Part shown: positions 46,862 to 57,561 of the stretch, piece by piece
Layout of the letters: the number at the start of each line of letters is the position of its first letter
Numbering within the stretch: the stretch's first letter is position 1
Assembly: GCF_033115175.1 (NCBI RefSeq)
Contig: NC_084827.1
Location: 182,758,388 to 182,822,387 of the forward strand
DNA from: Lepus europaeus
Lineage: Eukaryota; Chordata; Mammalia; Lagomorpha; Leporidae
Direction: 5' to 3'
DNA: 64,000 nucleotides
Notes under the pieces: model-generated
Seen by the model: the letters and a program-made list of their open reading frames with translations, nothing else
Databases searched by the model: none
Told to the model about the DNA's origin: nothing
Made by a program: the position numbers and the translations under genes

Positions 46862-47250
46862 TTCTCTCATTTATTTTTAGATCCATTTTTTGAAAGGCAG
46901 AGATACAGAGGAGAAACAGAGGGGGGGAGAGAGAGGGAGGGGGGGGGAGAGAGAGAGAGAGGGAGGGGGGGAGAGAGAGAGAGAGCGAGGAACATGCTTC
47001 CAGCTGTTGGTTCATTCCCCAAATTGTCACAATGGCCGGGGCTGGGCCAGGCAGAAGCCAGGAGCCAGGAGGTCTGGGTCTCCCATGTGGGGGCAGGGGC
47101 CCAGGCACTTGGGCCACCTCCTACTGCTTTCCCACGAGCAATGGCAGGGAGCTGGGTTGGAAGCGGAGCAGCCAGGACTTGAACCAGTGCCCGTATGGGA
47201 TGCCGGCACTGCGAGTGGAGGCTTAGCCTCTAGACCACAGCGCCGGACCC
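46862..47250 (-). mobile_element. C-repeat SINE with expanded GA/G tract
   Basis: Reverse-oriented. The GA-rich part (46918-46986) is expanded with G runs. It then shows CAGGAGCCAGGAGGTCTGGG-like body and ends CTAGACCACAGCGCCGGACC. Confidence 0.9.
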
Positions 47251-47259
47251 CAGGAGTCT

Positions 47260-47860
47260 TTTCAGCAAACGCCCTGGAACAACGGAGGTAGGAGTGGATT
47301 CCCCTGAACTTGTGTGTGGAGGGGGGACTTCGCTGTTCAACCAAGTACTGCTTTTCCTGTAGGTTTTTGAGTGGGATTTTCCGTCCAGTACAAGTATTTG
47401 AGCTGTAGTTTACTGGAGTGTGGAGGTTCATGGACTTGGTCACATGTGCACACTGTGTAACATGATCGCCATCATGACGGAATGTTCCGTCACCCAGGAA
47501 GGACGAAGCGGCCTCTGCCCCTGCCCAGGGACGCTACGGACGTGCGTCCGGTTACGGGCGGCTCTCAGCTCTGCATACACAGAACCACGCGGCACGGCTT
47601 CTTTGGCTGCCCCCGGGCTTTGAGATTCATTGGTGTCACGTGTGCGCCCGTAATCGGTCCCTCCCTGTTCAGGTGGTATCCACCAACTGTCTGTCCGTTA
47701 GGCTAGCTGTGCGTTTTGGCTATTACTGATAAAAAATTAGGAATATTTGTGTATGTGTCTTTGTGCCTACAGAGAGTTATTTATTTATGTTACATAAATA
47801 AGTGTGATTTTCTGGGTGATATAGAAAAATCTATTCTGAGCTATGTAAGAAACACAATTT
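47260..47860. mobile_element. Probable ancient L1 fragment
   Basis: GTATTTGAGCTGTAGTTTAC, TGAGATTCATTGGTGTCACG and TGGTATCCACCAACTGTCTG resemble old L1-derived sequence. Diverged; orientation not settled. Confidence 0.35.
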
Positions 47861-47975
47861 CATTATCTTTATTTATTTGAGAGGTAGAAGGGGGGGCTCC
47901 CACCTGCTGGTTCAGTCCTCAGTGCCCACAGCAGCTGGGCCAGGCCAAGGCCGGGGTCCAGGAGCTCCACGCCTG
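47860..47975 (-). mobile_element. C-repeat SINE fragment
   Basis: Tail-proximal piece only: CTTTATTTATTTGAGAGGTA, CACCTGCTGGTTCAGTCCTC and GGGCCAGGCCAAGGCCGGGG. Confidence 0.65.
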
Positions 47976-48246
47976 CCTCCCCGGGGCGTGGCCTGCCAGC
48001 CCTTTTTCCAGTAGCGTCTTCTTTGCATTCCCCTTGCAGCGTCTCACGACCTCACCTGAAGTTGGAAGAGTCCTCATTTTAAATCTGTTTTCTGGGAAAG
48101 TTCCTCTAAGATCGGTATTATTCTTCATTCGATTCTTGACTGCACAACTACACGGGTCTGGAACTTTCTCTGTAAGATTTTGTTTACAAATTCCATTTAT
48201 TGAGTAGATGCCTAGTGTTGCAACTTCCTTTTAACAAATTAGTCTT

Positions 48247-48525
48247 TTTAAAAAATATTATTTATTTATTTACTTATTTATTTGAAAGGCAAAGAGACAG
48301 ACGGGGGAGAGAGACAGAGACAGTCTCCACCCTCTGCCTCACTCTGCAGACTGCCATGGCCAGGAGGCCCCGCGAGGAGCGGGAACTCAAGGTGGGCCCC
48401 CACAGCGTGGCCGGAACCCAGCCACGTGCACGCCAGCAGGAAGCGGGCGTGGACACCAGAGCCAGGGCTTGCACCAGGCATCCAGTGTGGGACGCGGCTG
48501 TCTCGGTGCTGGCCCAGCTATGAGG
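48247..48525 (-). mobile_element. C-repeat SINE, diverged
   Basis: Reverse-oriented. TTATTTATTTACTTATTTAT tail, AGACAGACGGGGGAGAGAGA tract, CGGGCGTGGACACCAGAGCC body. The head is partly lost. Confidence 0.8.
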
Positions 48526-48529
48526 GCTT

Positions 48530-49835
48530 TGCCATGCCTGCTTCAGCTTGGGGAAGATGCACCTGTACACGTCTGGGCTTGTGGTCTCCGCGGCTGGATG
48601 TAGTGCAACTCCGGTCACCTTCGGGAGTCGTGGGAAAGATGTCTCCCTTTCCCCAGTCTATGGCCTGGCCAAAGAAACCCCTGTGAAGACCTTCGCCACA
48701 TCTAACAGCCCTGGGGCACCGGAAGCCGAGTCCCCGCACCAGGCCCCGGCCTGAGGGCGTGACCGCCAACCCCGGGAGAGGGCCAGCGCGGTGGACACCG
48801 GAGGGGGCGCTCCTGTGAGAACAAAGGCAGATAAATGCTACCGGGAACAAGCAGAAATTGACCGATAGCTAAGACATTGGGAACTGGGGACTTATGGGAG
48901 GACTGGCCAGGCCAGCGGTCAGCTCAGGGGCCCCGGGCCCGGGCCCTGGGCTACTTGAACTCTGCCTACACCAGTGTGGTCTCCCCTGTCCCCTGCCTGT
49001 TGACCCAAGTTGTCTTTATCTACAGAGCTCCGTGTTTCCACCCGTGACGCCACAGCTGCAAGGGGGCGGGGGGGCGGTCAGGGCGCGCTGTAGACACGGG
49101 CAGCGCCCGCAGTGCTGGGCTGTGCGTGCCGCCGGCCTGCCTCTCTGCCTTCGCCTGTGCTCCTGGCACCCGGGTCAGAGCGTCCTAGGGGACCAGCTTT
49201 CTTCCGAGCAACTCGTGCGCGACATCAGCCAGGAAGGTCACCCGAGGGCTCCGGAACCGCTACAGGACACGAGCTACTGAGCTTTGCAGCTAGTTACAGA
49301 ACACAGCTCGGCTCTCTCGGCGCACGTTGGCTGAGCCTCTCGCAGTCCAGGCCTTGGGGGAGACCTGCTTTGCTGAGCCTGCACCCCCGCCCTCCCGGGA
49401 AAGGGAAACCGGAGGGCTTCTCCCCCTTTGAGGAGAAAGATGGCCGCTTCCACGCAGCAGGGGTCAGGAGATCACTGAGCAGGGCGGCCAGGACCACGCG
49501 GCTCAGCCAACCGCACTTCCAACGGCCTGTGTTGCAAAGCAAAGCTCAGATTCTAAAGCCAGAACACTCTCTGAGGATAAAGGCGGTCAGATCCTCCAAG
49601 GGCAGAGGCCGAGCGGTGCTTCCTCCAAAATGCCCGAGGCCGCTGCGCAGATGAATCGGGCCTAAGGCCGCCTCAAAGGCCGGGCACACCCGGCTCCGCT
49701 CACACAGTGGAGACCTGGTTCTGCACACCGCAGACGGGCACCAAGGGAGAGGAGCCCCGAGTAAAAGCAGCCTGGGAAGAGAGTCTGTGACGGCGGAGCA
49801 GCATTGCAGACGGCATCCGACTTCTCCCGGCAAAC
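48530..49835. other. Intergenic, no feature recognised
   Basis: GC-rich unique-looking sequence without SINEs; no recognisable protein similarity in its open frames. Confidence 0.45.
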
Positions 49836-49840
49836 AGGAG

Positions 49841-50697
49841 GACACCCACCGAGCCCCCAGGACACCCACCGAGCCCCCAGGACACCCGCCGAGCCCCCAG
49901 GACACCCACCGAGCCCCCAGGACACCCGCCGAGGACCCAGGACACCCACCGAGCCCCCAGGATACCCGCCGAGCCCCCAGGACACCCACCGAGCCCCCAG
50001 GACACCCGCCGAGCCCCCAGGACACCCGCTGAGCCCCCAGGACACCCGCTGAGAACCCAGGACACCCACTGAGCCCCCAGGACACCCACCGAGCCCCCAG
50101 GACACCCACTGAGCCCCCAGGACACCCGCCGAGCCCCCAGGACACCCGCCGAGCCCCCAGGACACCCGCTGAGCCCCCAGGACACCCGCTGAGAACCCAG
50201 GACACCCGCCGAGCCCCCAGGACACCCGCCGAGCCCCCAGGACACCCACTGAGCCCCCAGGACACCCGCCGAGCCCCCAGGACACCCACTGAGCCCCCAG
50301 GACACCCGCCGAGCCCCCAGGACACCCACCGAGCCCCCAGGACACCCGCTGAGCCCCCAGGACACCCACCGAGCCCCCAGGACACCCGCCGAGCCCCCAG
50401 GACACCCACCGAGCCCCCAGGACACCCGCTGAGAACCCAGGACACTCACTGAGACCCCAGGACACCCGCTGAGAACCCAGGACACCCGCCGAGCCCCCAG
50501 GACACCCACTGAGCCCCCAGGACACCCGCCGAGCCCCCAGGACACCCACCGAGCCCCCAGGACACCCACTGAGAACCCAGGACACCCACCGAGCCCCCAG
50601 GACACCCGCTGAGAACCCAGGACACCCACCGAGCCCCCAGGAGGACACCCGCTGAGCCCCCAGGACACCCGCCGAGCCCCCCAGGAGGACACCCATT
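49841..50697 (+). repeat. 20-bp minisatellite, about 42 units
   Basis: Very regular GACACCCRCYGAGCCCCCAG units in exact 20-bp register to 50640, then units with small insertions. Variants: CCACC/CCGCC/CCGCT/CCACT and GAGAACCCAG. The minus strand is open in all three frames (299, 338 and 378 codons, Gly/Trp/Val/Ser-rich), an arithmetic result of a stop-free 20-bp unit. Confidence 0.97.
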
Positions 50698-50769
50698 GAA
50701 GCCCCCCACCCCCCACCCCATCCTCCTCTCCCCTCCATGGGGTTCCATCTCCTCAATACGCCCGGAGCT

Positions 50770-52345
50770 TTTTGTAAACACGGTGAGGGACGTGGCACTT
50801 CTAGAGCTCAGTTCATTTGGATTTTTTCATATTCAGATCGCTAATGAGTTTCTCAAACTAATTTTTTTTGTTTTGAGATACTCCGTGAGTTGTCAGAAAC
50901 ATCCCAGAGCGTTTCCGTTGTGGGGCCAGATCCGTGTTCAAGCTGTGACGTGCAGGCTGGGGCTTTGCTTTGGGGGTTTGTTGCTGCTTGTTTTGCCTGT
51001 GAATATCGGATTTGCCCCTCGAGTTGTTGGAAAGGGTAAGCTCCCAGCCCCGGACTCTGTCTCATATTTGTCCAAAGTTGGCCTAAGTCTACCCAAAAGC
51101 TTAACGCACTGCTGCCTTTTTGTCCTTAGTGTTGGAATGGACCGGCGGCGCCGTCGTGTGAGGTTCTTCTCTGTGATGTGTTCAGTTACTAACGCGGCGG
51201 AGCTGTCTGCGTTTCCTGTTTCCTTGAGTTAATTCGGCAGCTCGTGCCCTTCCAGGGTTTTCTGTTTTCCCTCGGTTGTCAGTTCCGTTGGCCTCGGTGC
51301 CTGCAGTTTCTCTGTGCCGTCTGATTTCCCCAGGGCTCGTGGCAACGCCTGTCCCACGCACAGCCTCGTGCCAGGGCGGGCTCCGTCTCCCCTTGTGCTG
51401 GTCCAGCTAAAAGTCGGGAAATGCCGTGCTCTTCATCAAGAACCGAGCTCGGGGAAACTGGTTTCCGGGGCTGCTGCTCGCTAGTCCGTCGACGTCCGCT
51501 CGGTTCCCTCCTCTGCCCGCCTTTGTTTCAGTTTTCCCTCCTCCCCGAGATTTTCCATGTAAAGGCATAAAATTATTCATTTTAACTATTTCTTCCTTTT
51601 TAACATAGGCATTAAAGGCTGTAAGTTCCCGTGTAAACAATGCTTCGATTTATCCCTTGCATTCTTATATGCTGTAGTTTCATTTTCATTGAGTTAAAAG
51701 ACCTTTGAATTTCCACTGTAATTTCTTTTTGGACACCAGGGTTACTTATAACTATGCTGTGAATTTCCAAGTATTTGCAAACCTCCAAATATTGCTGACT
51801 TCCAATTTATTTACACTGTGATGAGAAAACTTACTTTGCATTATTGAGACTTGTTTTACGGTGCAGCCTTTGGCCTGCCCTGGAGAACGGAACCGTGTTG
51901 AGAAAATAATCCGCGCTGTGCTGCCGTCGGGTGGAGAGGTCTGTAGCCGTCAGCTGGGACGAGTTGATTGACAGGCCAGTGCAGGCGCCCCGTCTTTGCT
52001 GCTCTCGCCTGCACGTTCCAGCAGCCGCTGAGCGCGAGGGCTCCAGCTCCTCCCGCGAGTTTCCTGTCTCTCTTCCGGGCTGTCATTCTCCCCTTCATGT
52101 ATTTTGGGGCTCAATTGTAAGATATATAATTGTTGATAATTATATCTTCCTGCTGAACTGGCCCATTTATCAATATAAATGCCCTGTGTTTTACTGAAAG
52201 GATTTTAAACTTATTTCGTTTAATATTACTATAGCTAATTCAGCTCTCTTTTAATTATTGTTTATATGTTTTATGAAAACTTTTGTTTTCAAACCATGTG
52301 CATCATACAAACCACACGTTCATTGTCTCTGTTTTTAAGAAACTG
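50770..52345 (-). mobile_element. Ancient L1, antisense
   Basis: GTCGGGTGGAGAGGTCTGTA, GCCCATTTATCAATATAAAT and TTTAAACTTATTTCGTTTAA correspond to antisense L1 ORF2 as commonly seen in mammals. Many decays; no coding frame is left. Confidence 0.55.
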
Positions 52346-52351
52346 ATTCTT

Positions 52352-52502
52352 TGGCCGGCGCCGCGGCTCACTAGGCTAATCCTCCGCCTTGCGGCGCCGG
52401 CATCCCATATGGGCACCGGGTTCTAGTCCCGGTTGCTCCTCTTCCAGGCCAGCTCTCTGCTGTGGCCTGGGAGGGCAGTGGAGGATGGCCCAAGTGCTTG
52501 AC
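52352..52502 (+). mobile_element. C-repeat SINE lacking its 3' half
   Basis: Starts TTGGCCGGCGCCGCGGCTCA, young-looking head and body through GAGGATGGCCCAAGTGCTTG, then abruptly unrelated sequence with no tail. Retroposed copies normally keep the 3' end, so a later deletion or rearrangement removed it. Confidence 0.88.
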
Positions 52503-52504
52503 CT

Positions 52505-52995
52505 GGGAGCAGAGCCAGGCACGCTGATGGCACGCTGACGGGACGCAGGCTTCCCAAGCAGAATCTCAACCACTGCCAGAACGCCCCCCCAGCTCCTCTT
52601 CTTGATGTTTCTCAGCGAGTGCCCTGTTAGAATCAGCGCCTTAAACCAAAACAGCCTGGTCTGGACAAATGCTAATTTACTTTTAATAGTTCGTAGAAAC
52701 TTCCTTCTGGTCCCTCTCCTCCCCCTGCTTTGGGCTTCTCTCACACAAATTGCATTTTCGTATGCTATAAACCAGTGAATGTAGTTTTATACCTACTGCT
52801 GTGTGTAGTTATCGTCTAAGTTAGGATAAGAAGGAGCTACCAAAAATACATTTTGTTGGTTTGTAGATTGATCATTTAGTATGCTTTGGTTTCTGTCCGA
52901 AAGACCCTTTAGTAATTTTTGTAAAGGCTAATGAAAAACTCATCCATTAGAAAATATGGGAATATTTTCATTTATTCTTCATTTATAAAACATAT
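52505..52995. other. AT-rich intergenic, possibly more antisense L1
   Basis: No clear landmark. Composition and position agree with continuation of the surrounding L1 remnants. Confidence 0.3.

Positions 52996-52997
<2 letters not shown>

Positions 52998-53045
<48 letters not shown>
52998..53045. repeat. (GA)n microsatellite
   Basis: About 24 uninterrupted GA dinucleotides immediately left of the 31-bp array. Confidence 0.97.
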
Positions 53046-53048
<3 letters not shown>

Positions 53049-53074
53049 GAGAGAGCCTGAGTCCATTCACCTTC

Positions 53075-53340
53075 CAGATGCCCACACTGGCCCCACGGCA
53101 AGGCTGGGGCGTCCACACTGGCCCCACGGCAGGGCTGGGGCGTCCACACAGGCCCCACGGCAGGGCTGGGGTGTCCACACTGGCCCCACGGCAGGGCTGG
53201 GGCGTCCACACAGGCCCCACGGCAGGGCTGGGGCGTCCACACTGGCCCCACGGCAAGGCTGGGGCATCCACACTGGCCCCACGGCAGGGCTGGGGCGTCC
53301 ACACTGGCCCCACGGCAGGGCTGGGGCGTCCACACAGGTC
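53075..53340 (+). repeat. 31-bp minisatellite, about nine units
   Basis: Units of CCACACTGGCCCCACGGCAG + GGCTGGGGCGT with CACAGG/CACTGG and CAAGG/CAGGG variants. Open frames on both strands are artefacts. Confidence 0.95.
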
Positions 53341-53494
53341 TCCCCGTGGCTGTCAGGCTGCAGCTGCTTGAGCCATTGCTGCTGCCTCAGGGGATCTGCA
53401 GGGGCAGGAAGCTGGGGACGAGTGAGCCCCGGCATCCAATGAGGGTCTGGGAGTCTTCACTGGCATCTTAAATACACACCGCTCTTCCTTCTTC

Positions 53495-53798
53495 TAAATT
53501 GTATTTGAAAAGCAGAGAGAGAGAGAGAGAGATTGATTTCCATTCCTCTGGTTCACTCTCCTAATGCCTGCAACTGCCGGGGCTGGGCCAGGTCAAACCC
53601 AGCAGCCAGGAGCTCCATCCAGGTCTCCCCTGTGTGTGTCAGGGACCCAACCACCTGAGCCTCCACCGTTGCCTCGCCACGTGTGCATTGGCAGGAGCCT
53701 GGGACTGGGAGTGCAGTGGGGACATGGGTCCTGGCACTCAGATGTGGGATGTGGCCGGGCTAAGCAGCGTCTTAATGGCTGCACCAAACGCCAACCCT
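53495..53798 (-). mobile_element. C-repeat SINE
   Basis: Reverse-oriented: GTATTTGAAAAGCAGAGAGA, GGGCTGGGCCAGGTCAAACC, and head complement GGCTGCACCAAACGCCAACC. Confidence 0.85.
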
Positions 53799-53917
53799 AT
53801 TCTTCATGTCTTGATGGCCATTTTTTTCTGTATATCGACTTCTTGGTCAACAACTTTTCCTTTCAGCAGTTTGAATTTGCCATTCCAGTACTTTCCAGCC
53901 TCACTGTTTCTTTATCT

Positions 53918-54208
53918 TTTTTAAGAATTATTTATTTACTTGAGAGGCATAGTTACAGAGAGAGGGCGGGAGATTCAGAGAGAGATCTCTGTCTGGGTCA
54001 CTTTCCAAATGGCCACATCTGAAGCTGGGCTGACCTGACACCAGGAGCCAGGAGCTCCCTCAGGTCCCCCACACCATCCTCCACCGCCTTCCCAGGCCAC
54101 AGTAGAGAGTTGAGTTGGAAGTGGAGCAGCTGGGATTGAACTGGCACCCACATAGGATACAGGTGCCACAGGCGGATGCTTAACCCACTACACTACAGTG
54201 CCAGCCCC
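53918..54208 (-). mobile_element. C-repeat SINE
   Basis: Reverse-oriented: AGAATTATTTATTTACTTGA tail, CACCAGGAGCCAGGAGCTCC body, CACTACAGTGCCAGCCCC head complement. Confidence 0.9.
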
Positions 54209-54239
54209 AAAACTTCACTGTTTTTGATGGAAAGTCACT

Positions 54240-54920
54240 GATCGTCTCATCGGCGACCTGCTGTGAGGTGGCTGCTTTCAGTCTTCTCCTGCTGCCTTGG
54301 GCTCGCGAAGGCTTTCCTACGATGTGCGTAGGAGCAGACCCCCTTGGATTCCTCAACTCTGAGAGTCGCCGGACTTCTTGTATGTATATGTAAGTACTCT
54401 CCCCCGTGTTGGGAATTTTTGCGTGACTGTTTCTTTAAATCATTTCCCTGCCTCTTTCTCTCCTCTCTTTCTGGGACTCCTATCACGCGTGTGCTGGTAT
54501 GCTGGATGGTGCCCCGTAGGTCACAGGAGCTCTGTTCCCTTTTAATCGTTCTCTCTTCTTTCTGTTCCTTGACTTCATAACAGCTGTTGACGGTCATCAG
54601 GTTTGCCGGTTCTGTCTTCTGCAGCTGTTCCTCGAGGGCTGTTTCCATTTTGGTTATCGTCACTTCCATCTCTAGAGTGTCCAGTTGCCCAGATACATAT
54701 GTCCATGGCCATCGAATGCATTGCCTGTGTTGTGCTACATACGGTGTAAGAACATAGCACATACAATCTCTACCCCTTACATTTTCTGTTTGGTCAGATA
54801 CCCCTGCCAGGCTGGACTTGAGTTCTTTGAGGTGTTTCTCTTTCGGTCTTTGAACATGTTTGTGATGGCTGGCTTCACGTGTTTGTCCAGTAGTTCCATC
54901 ACGTAAGCCCCACAAGGCCA
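54240..54920 (-). mobile_element. Ancient L1 ORF1-region remnant, antisense
   Basis: On the minus strand a long open remnant (222 codons) contains VIGVPEREERKRQGN, the L1 ORF1 signature region around the start of the RNA-recognition part, preceded by a Lys/Glu-rich, coiled-coil-like stretch. The antisense text TTTCTGGGACTCCTATCACG is its usual nucleotide counterpart. Same orientation as the antisense L1 at 50.8-52.3 kb, so both may be parts of one old insertion. Not expected to be functional. Confidence 0.55.
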
Positions 54921-55079
54921 GTGTCCACCGACTTCTTTATTTCCGTGTGTCCTGTGCGGGTTCTCTGTGTTCGCTGCTGTTGGTGGGTAAATCGACATCT
55001 TAGGCCAAGGTGGTCCTGGAGGAAGAGCGTCCTCGGGTTCTTCCTGGCTGGCTTAGCCGTTTGCTCAGTGCGGAGCCTG

Positions 55080-55800
55080 CTTTTCCGAACGTGTCCTCCA
55101 GAGGGCGCTGCTCGGCGCGGACAGACCTTCCTCAGCCCACTGGGAAGCCCTGGGCAGACAGAAGCAGAATCCCCAGAGAATCGGCCACGTGGGGCCGCGT
55201 GAGCAGAAACCTGCGCGTCTGGGATACGGAGACACGCAGCCTGGAAGGATGGGCAGCGCGTGTTCGCACAGAGAAATGAGAGCCGCAGGGGAGGCGCCCG
55301 GCGCGTGTCACTGTTTATGGAGACCAGGCACTGCCCCGGCCCTCGCCCCACTCCGCCCCTCGAGGCGAACACTGAGGTCGGGCGCCCCGCTCGCCCCACT
55401 CCGCCCCTCGAGGCGAACACTGAGGTCGGGCGCCCCGCTCGCCCCACTCCGCCCCTCGAGGCGCACACTGAGGTCGGGCGCCCCGCTCGCTCGCGGGGCT
55501 CTGCCTCCGCCTCCCCGCACGGAGGCCTGCGTTGTGCACAGCGCGCAAACAGAACGCGGTGCGACGGCCCGGGAGAGCATCCACAGAGCGCCTGAGCGCA
55601 CCGTGAGGACCCTGCACGAGCTGCAGTCCCCCGCGATACACGCGTGTTCCCCAGGCCCCGAGGGACCCCACGCCACTGACCGCGATCCTCAGACGGCGAT
55701 GGCGCAGGAACGCCGGAGATGGGCTCAGCCGCGAGCAAGGGGAAGGAAAACCAGGGAGAACGGGAATTCCGGACTCGGGACTGGAAGCACGAGTGGGGTC
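55080..55800. other. CpG-dense block with three 48-bp tandem units
   Basis: CpG-rich sequence without a recognised gene. Units at 55344, 55392 and 55440 share CGCCCCACTCCGCCCCTCGA + GGCGAACACTGAGGTCGGGC (third: GCGCAC). SP1-type CCGCCCC occurs in each. Confidence 0.6.
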
Positions 55801-56287
55801 AGGCGTGGAAGAGGAGGTTTTCTGTGGAAATGTCCATTCTGAGACGTCTGTGGGGTACTTGAAGATGACATTCTTACCAACAGTGGACACTATTGGTTCA
55901 ACGCGTAAAGCCTACGGTGAAGCCGTAACTCCAGGGCCTCCTCTGCCCGCGTCACCGGGGACCGAGCCCTCTCGCTGAGTGGGGCGCAGTTCGCCCAACG
56001 CTTCGCTCTTGTCCCACCGCCAGCGTTTGTCGCTGAAGTTTAAAACACGCTGTCGTGGCTCGCGCGCGTCTTCTCCTGGCTTATGCCTGCTTCCGTTCTT
56101 CGTGCGTTCCCAGTGGGCGTCATTCTTTTCTTACTGGTTTGTAGGAACACTCCATATACTTTGAATTCTTGATTTGTTTTGCATGTTAAAGATATTATTC
56201 GCAGGTTTTATGTTTGTTTATCAACTTGAGCTACAGTATCCTCCATTATAGAGAAGCTTAAAGTTTTCCTTTATTGCTTCTAAGCTT

Positions 56288-56612
56288 TGCACTTTTAAAT
56301 GTTTATTTTTATTTCCTTGAAAGGAAGAGGGGGAGGAGGGAGGGAGGGGGAGAGGGGTAGGGAGATCCTCCATCCACTGGTTCATTTCCCAAATGCCCAC
56401 ATCTGGGGTTAGGCAAGGCCAAGCCAGGAAATCGAACCACACAGATGGCAGGGACCCAAGCACTTCAGCTGTTACCTGAGCCTCCCGGCACACGCGCTCA
56501 TGGGTTGGCCCGCACATGGAGGTGAGACTTGGACCCAGGCACTGTGATGAGGGACGTGGGAGTCCCGGCCTGAGCCTTGACCGATGGTGCCACAGTGCCC
56601 ACACCAGCGCTC
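56288..56612 (-). mobile_element. C-repeat SINE
   Basis: Reverse-oriented, GGGAGGAGGGAGGGAGGGGG tract, CTCCATCCACTGGTTCATTT, and CAGTGCCCACACCAGCGCTC head complement. Moderately diverged. Confidence 0.82.
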
Positions 56613-56839
56613 TGCTTTTACAGGGACGTTTCTGCACTCCAAGATCAAGACCATTCTTAGCATTTTCTATTATTTTAAGAGATTCCACCTGGAATTTATT
56701 TTTCCTCATTTGTGACGTAGGATTATAACTTTTGCCACGAGAAATCATTTTATGACCCCAAACGCCACTGGTTTGAACATATTTACACATGTCTGGTTTG
56801 GAAGTCTACAGTCTGTTCTGGTCTTCCACTAACAAGAAT

Positions 56840-56930
56840 TTTTAAAAGATTTATTGATTGACTCGAAAGTCAGAGTTACACAGAGAGAGAAGGAGAAGGA
56901 GAAGGAGAAGAGGAGGAGGAGGAGGAGGAG

Positions 56931-56970
<40 letters not shown>

Positions 56971-57560
56971 CTTCCATTTGCTGGCTCACACCCAATTGGC
57001 TGCAATGGCTGGAGCTGCGCCGATCTGAATCCAGGAGCCAGGAGCTTCTTCCAGGTCTCCCACATGGGTGCAGGGGCCCAAGTGCTTGGGCCATCGTCCA
57101 CGCTTTCCCAGGTGTCGGGGACCATGCAACATGTGGCCTCTTAGCGGAAAACTACTGAAGCAGAGCTAAGCAGCCCAGGCCGGAAAGTACTGAATGCCAC
57201 CCTGGGTCTGAAGACTTTATGACCATTCCCCCACCTGCACAAGCATTGCAGCTGCAAGGCAAACGCCCCTCCTTCCCCCGCCCGACATCCTGCCTTCACG
57301 ATATATAAGTGTGTGGTTAAAAAAAAAATAAAATCGCAGCTTGATCAGGACTCGTCTTGCTGCCGTCTTTGTGTCTCCTGTCCCTTTCATTTCTCCTTCT
57401 AGGTGCTCGGCCCCAGTTGCTGTCCCGCGGGACGGGACACCCAGGCACATTAGCAGGAAGTTGGATCAGAAGTGGAGCAGCCAGGACTTGAACCAGTGCC
57501 TATATGGGAGGCCGGCACTGCAAGTAGTGGCTTTACCTGCTACGCCACAGCGCCAGCCCC
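56840..57560 (-). mobile_element. C-repeat SINE split by a solo LTR
   Basis: Tail-side part 56840-57112 (AAAGATTTATTGATTGACTC, expanded GA/GGA tract 56882-56968, CACATGGGTGCAGGGGCCCA) and head-side part 57446-57560 (GCAGGAAGTTGGATCAGAAG ... CACAGCGCCAGCCCC). The two parts join seamlessly when the LTR and one 6-bp duplication are removed. Confidence 0.93.
57113..57439 (+). mobile_element. Solo LTR of a class II (beta-type) endogenous retrovirus
   Basis: A 327-bp LTR from TGTCGGGGACC to GACGGGACA, with TG...CA ends and inverted termini. It has a TATA-like GATATATAAG, a polyadenylation signal AATAAA near 57328, and a short R/U5. It is flanked by the 6-bp duplication CCCAGG at 57107-57112 and 57440-57445, the size typical of class II elements. 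No internal viral sequence is present, so it arose by LTR-LTR recombination. Confidence 0.85.
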
Positions 57561-57561
57561 A

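Noticed and set aside
49662-50798. 378-codon Trp/Gly-rich minus-strand frame
   Set aside because: 20-bp array artefact, present in all three frames.
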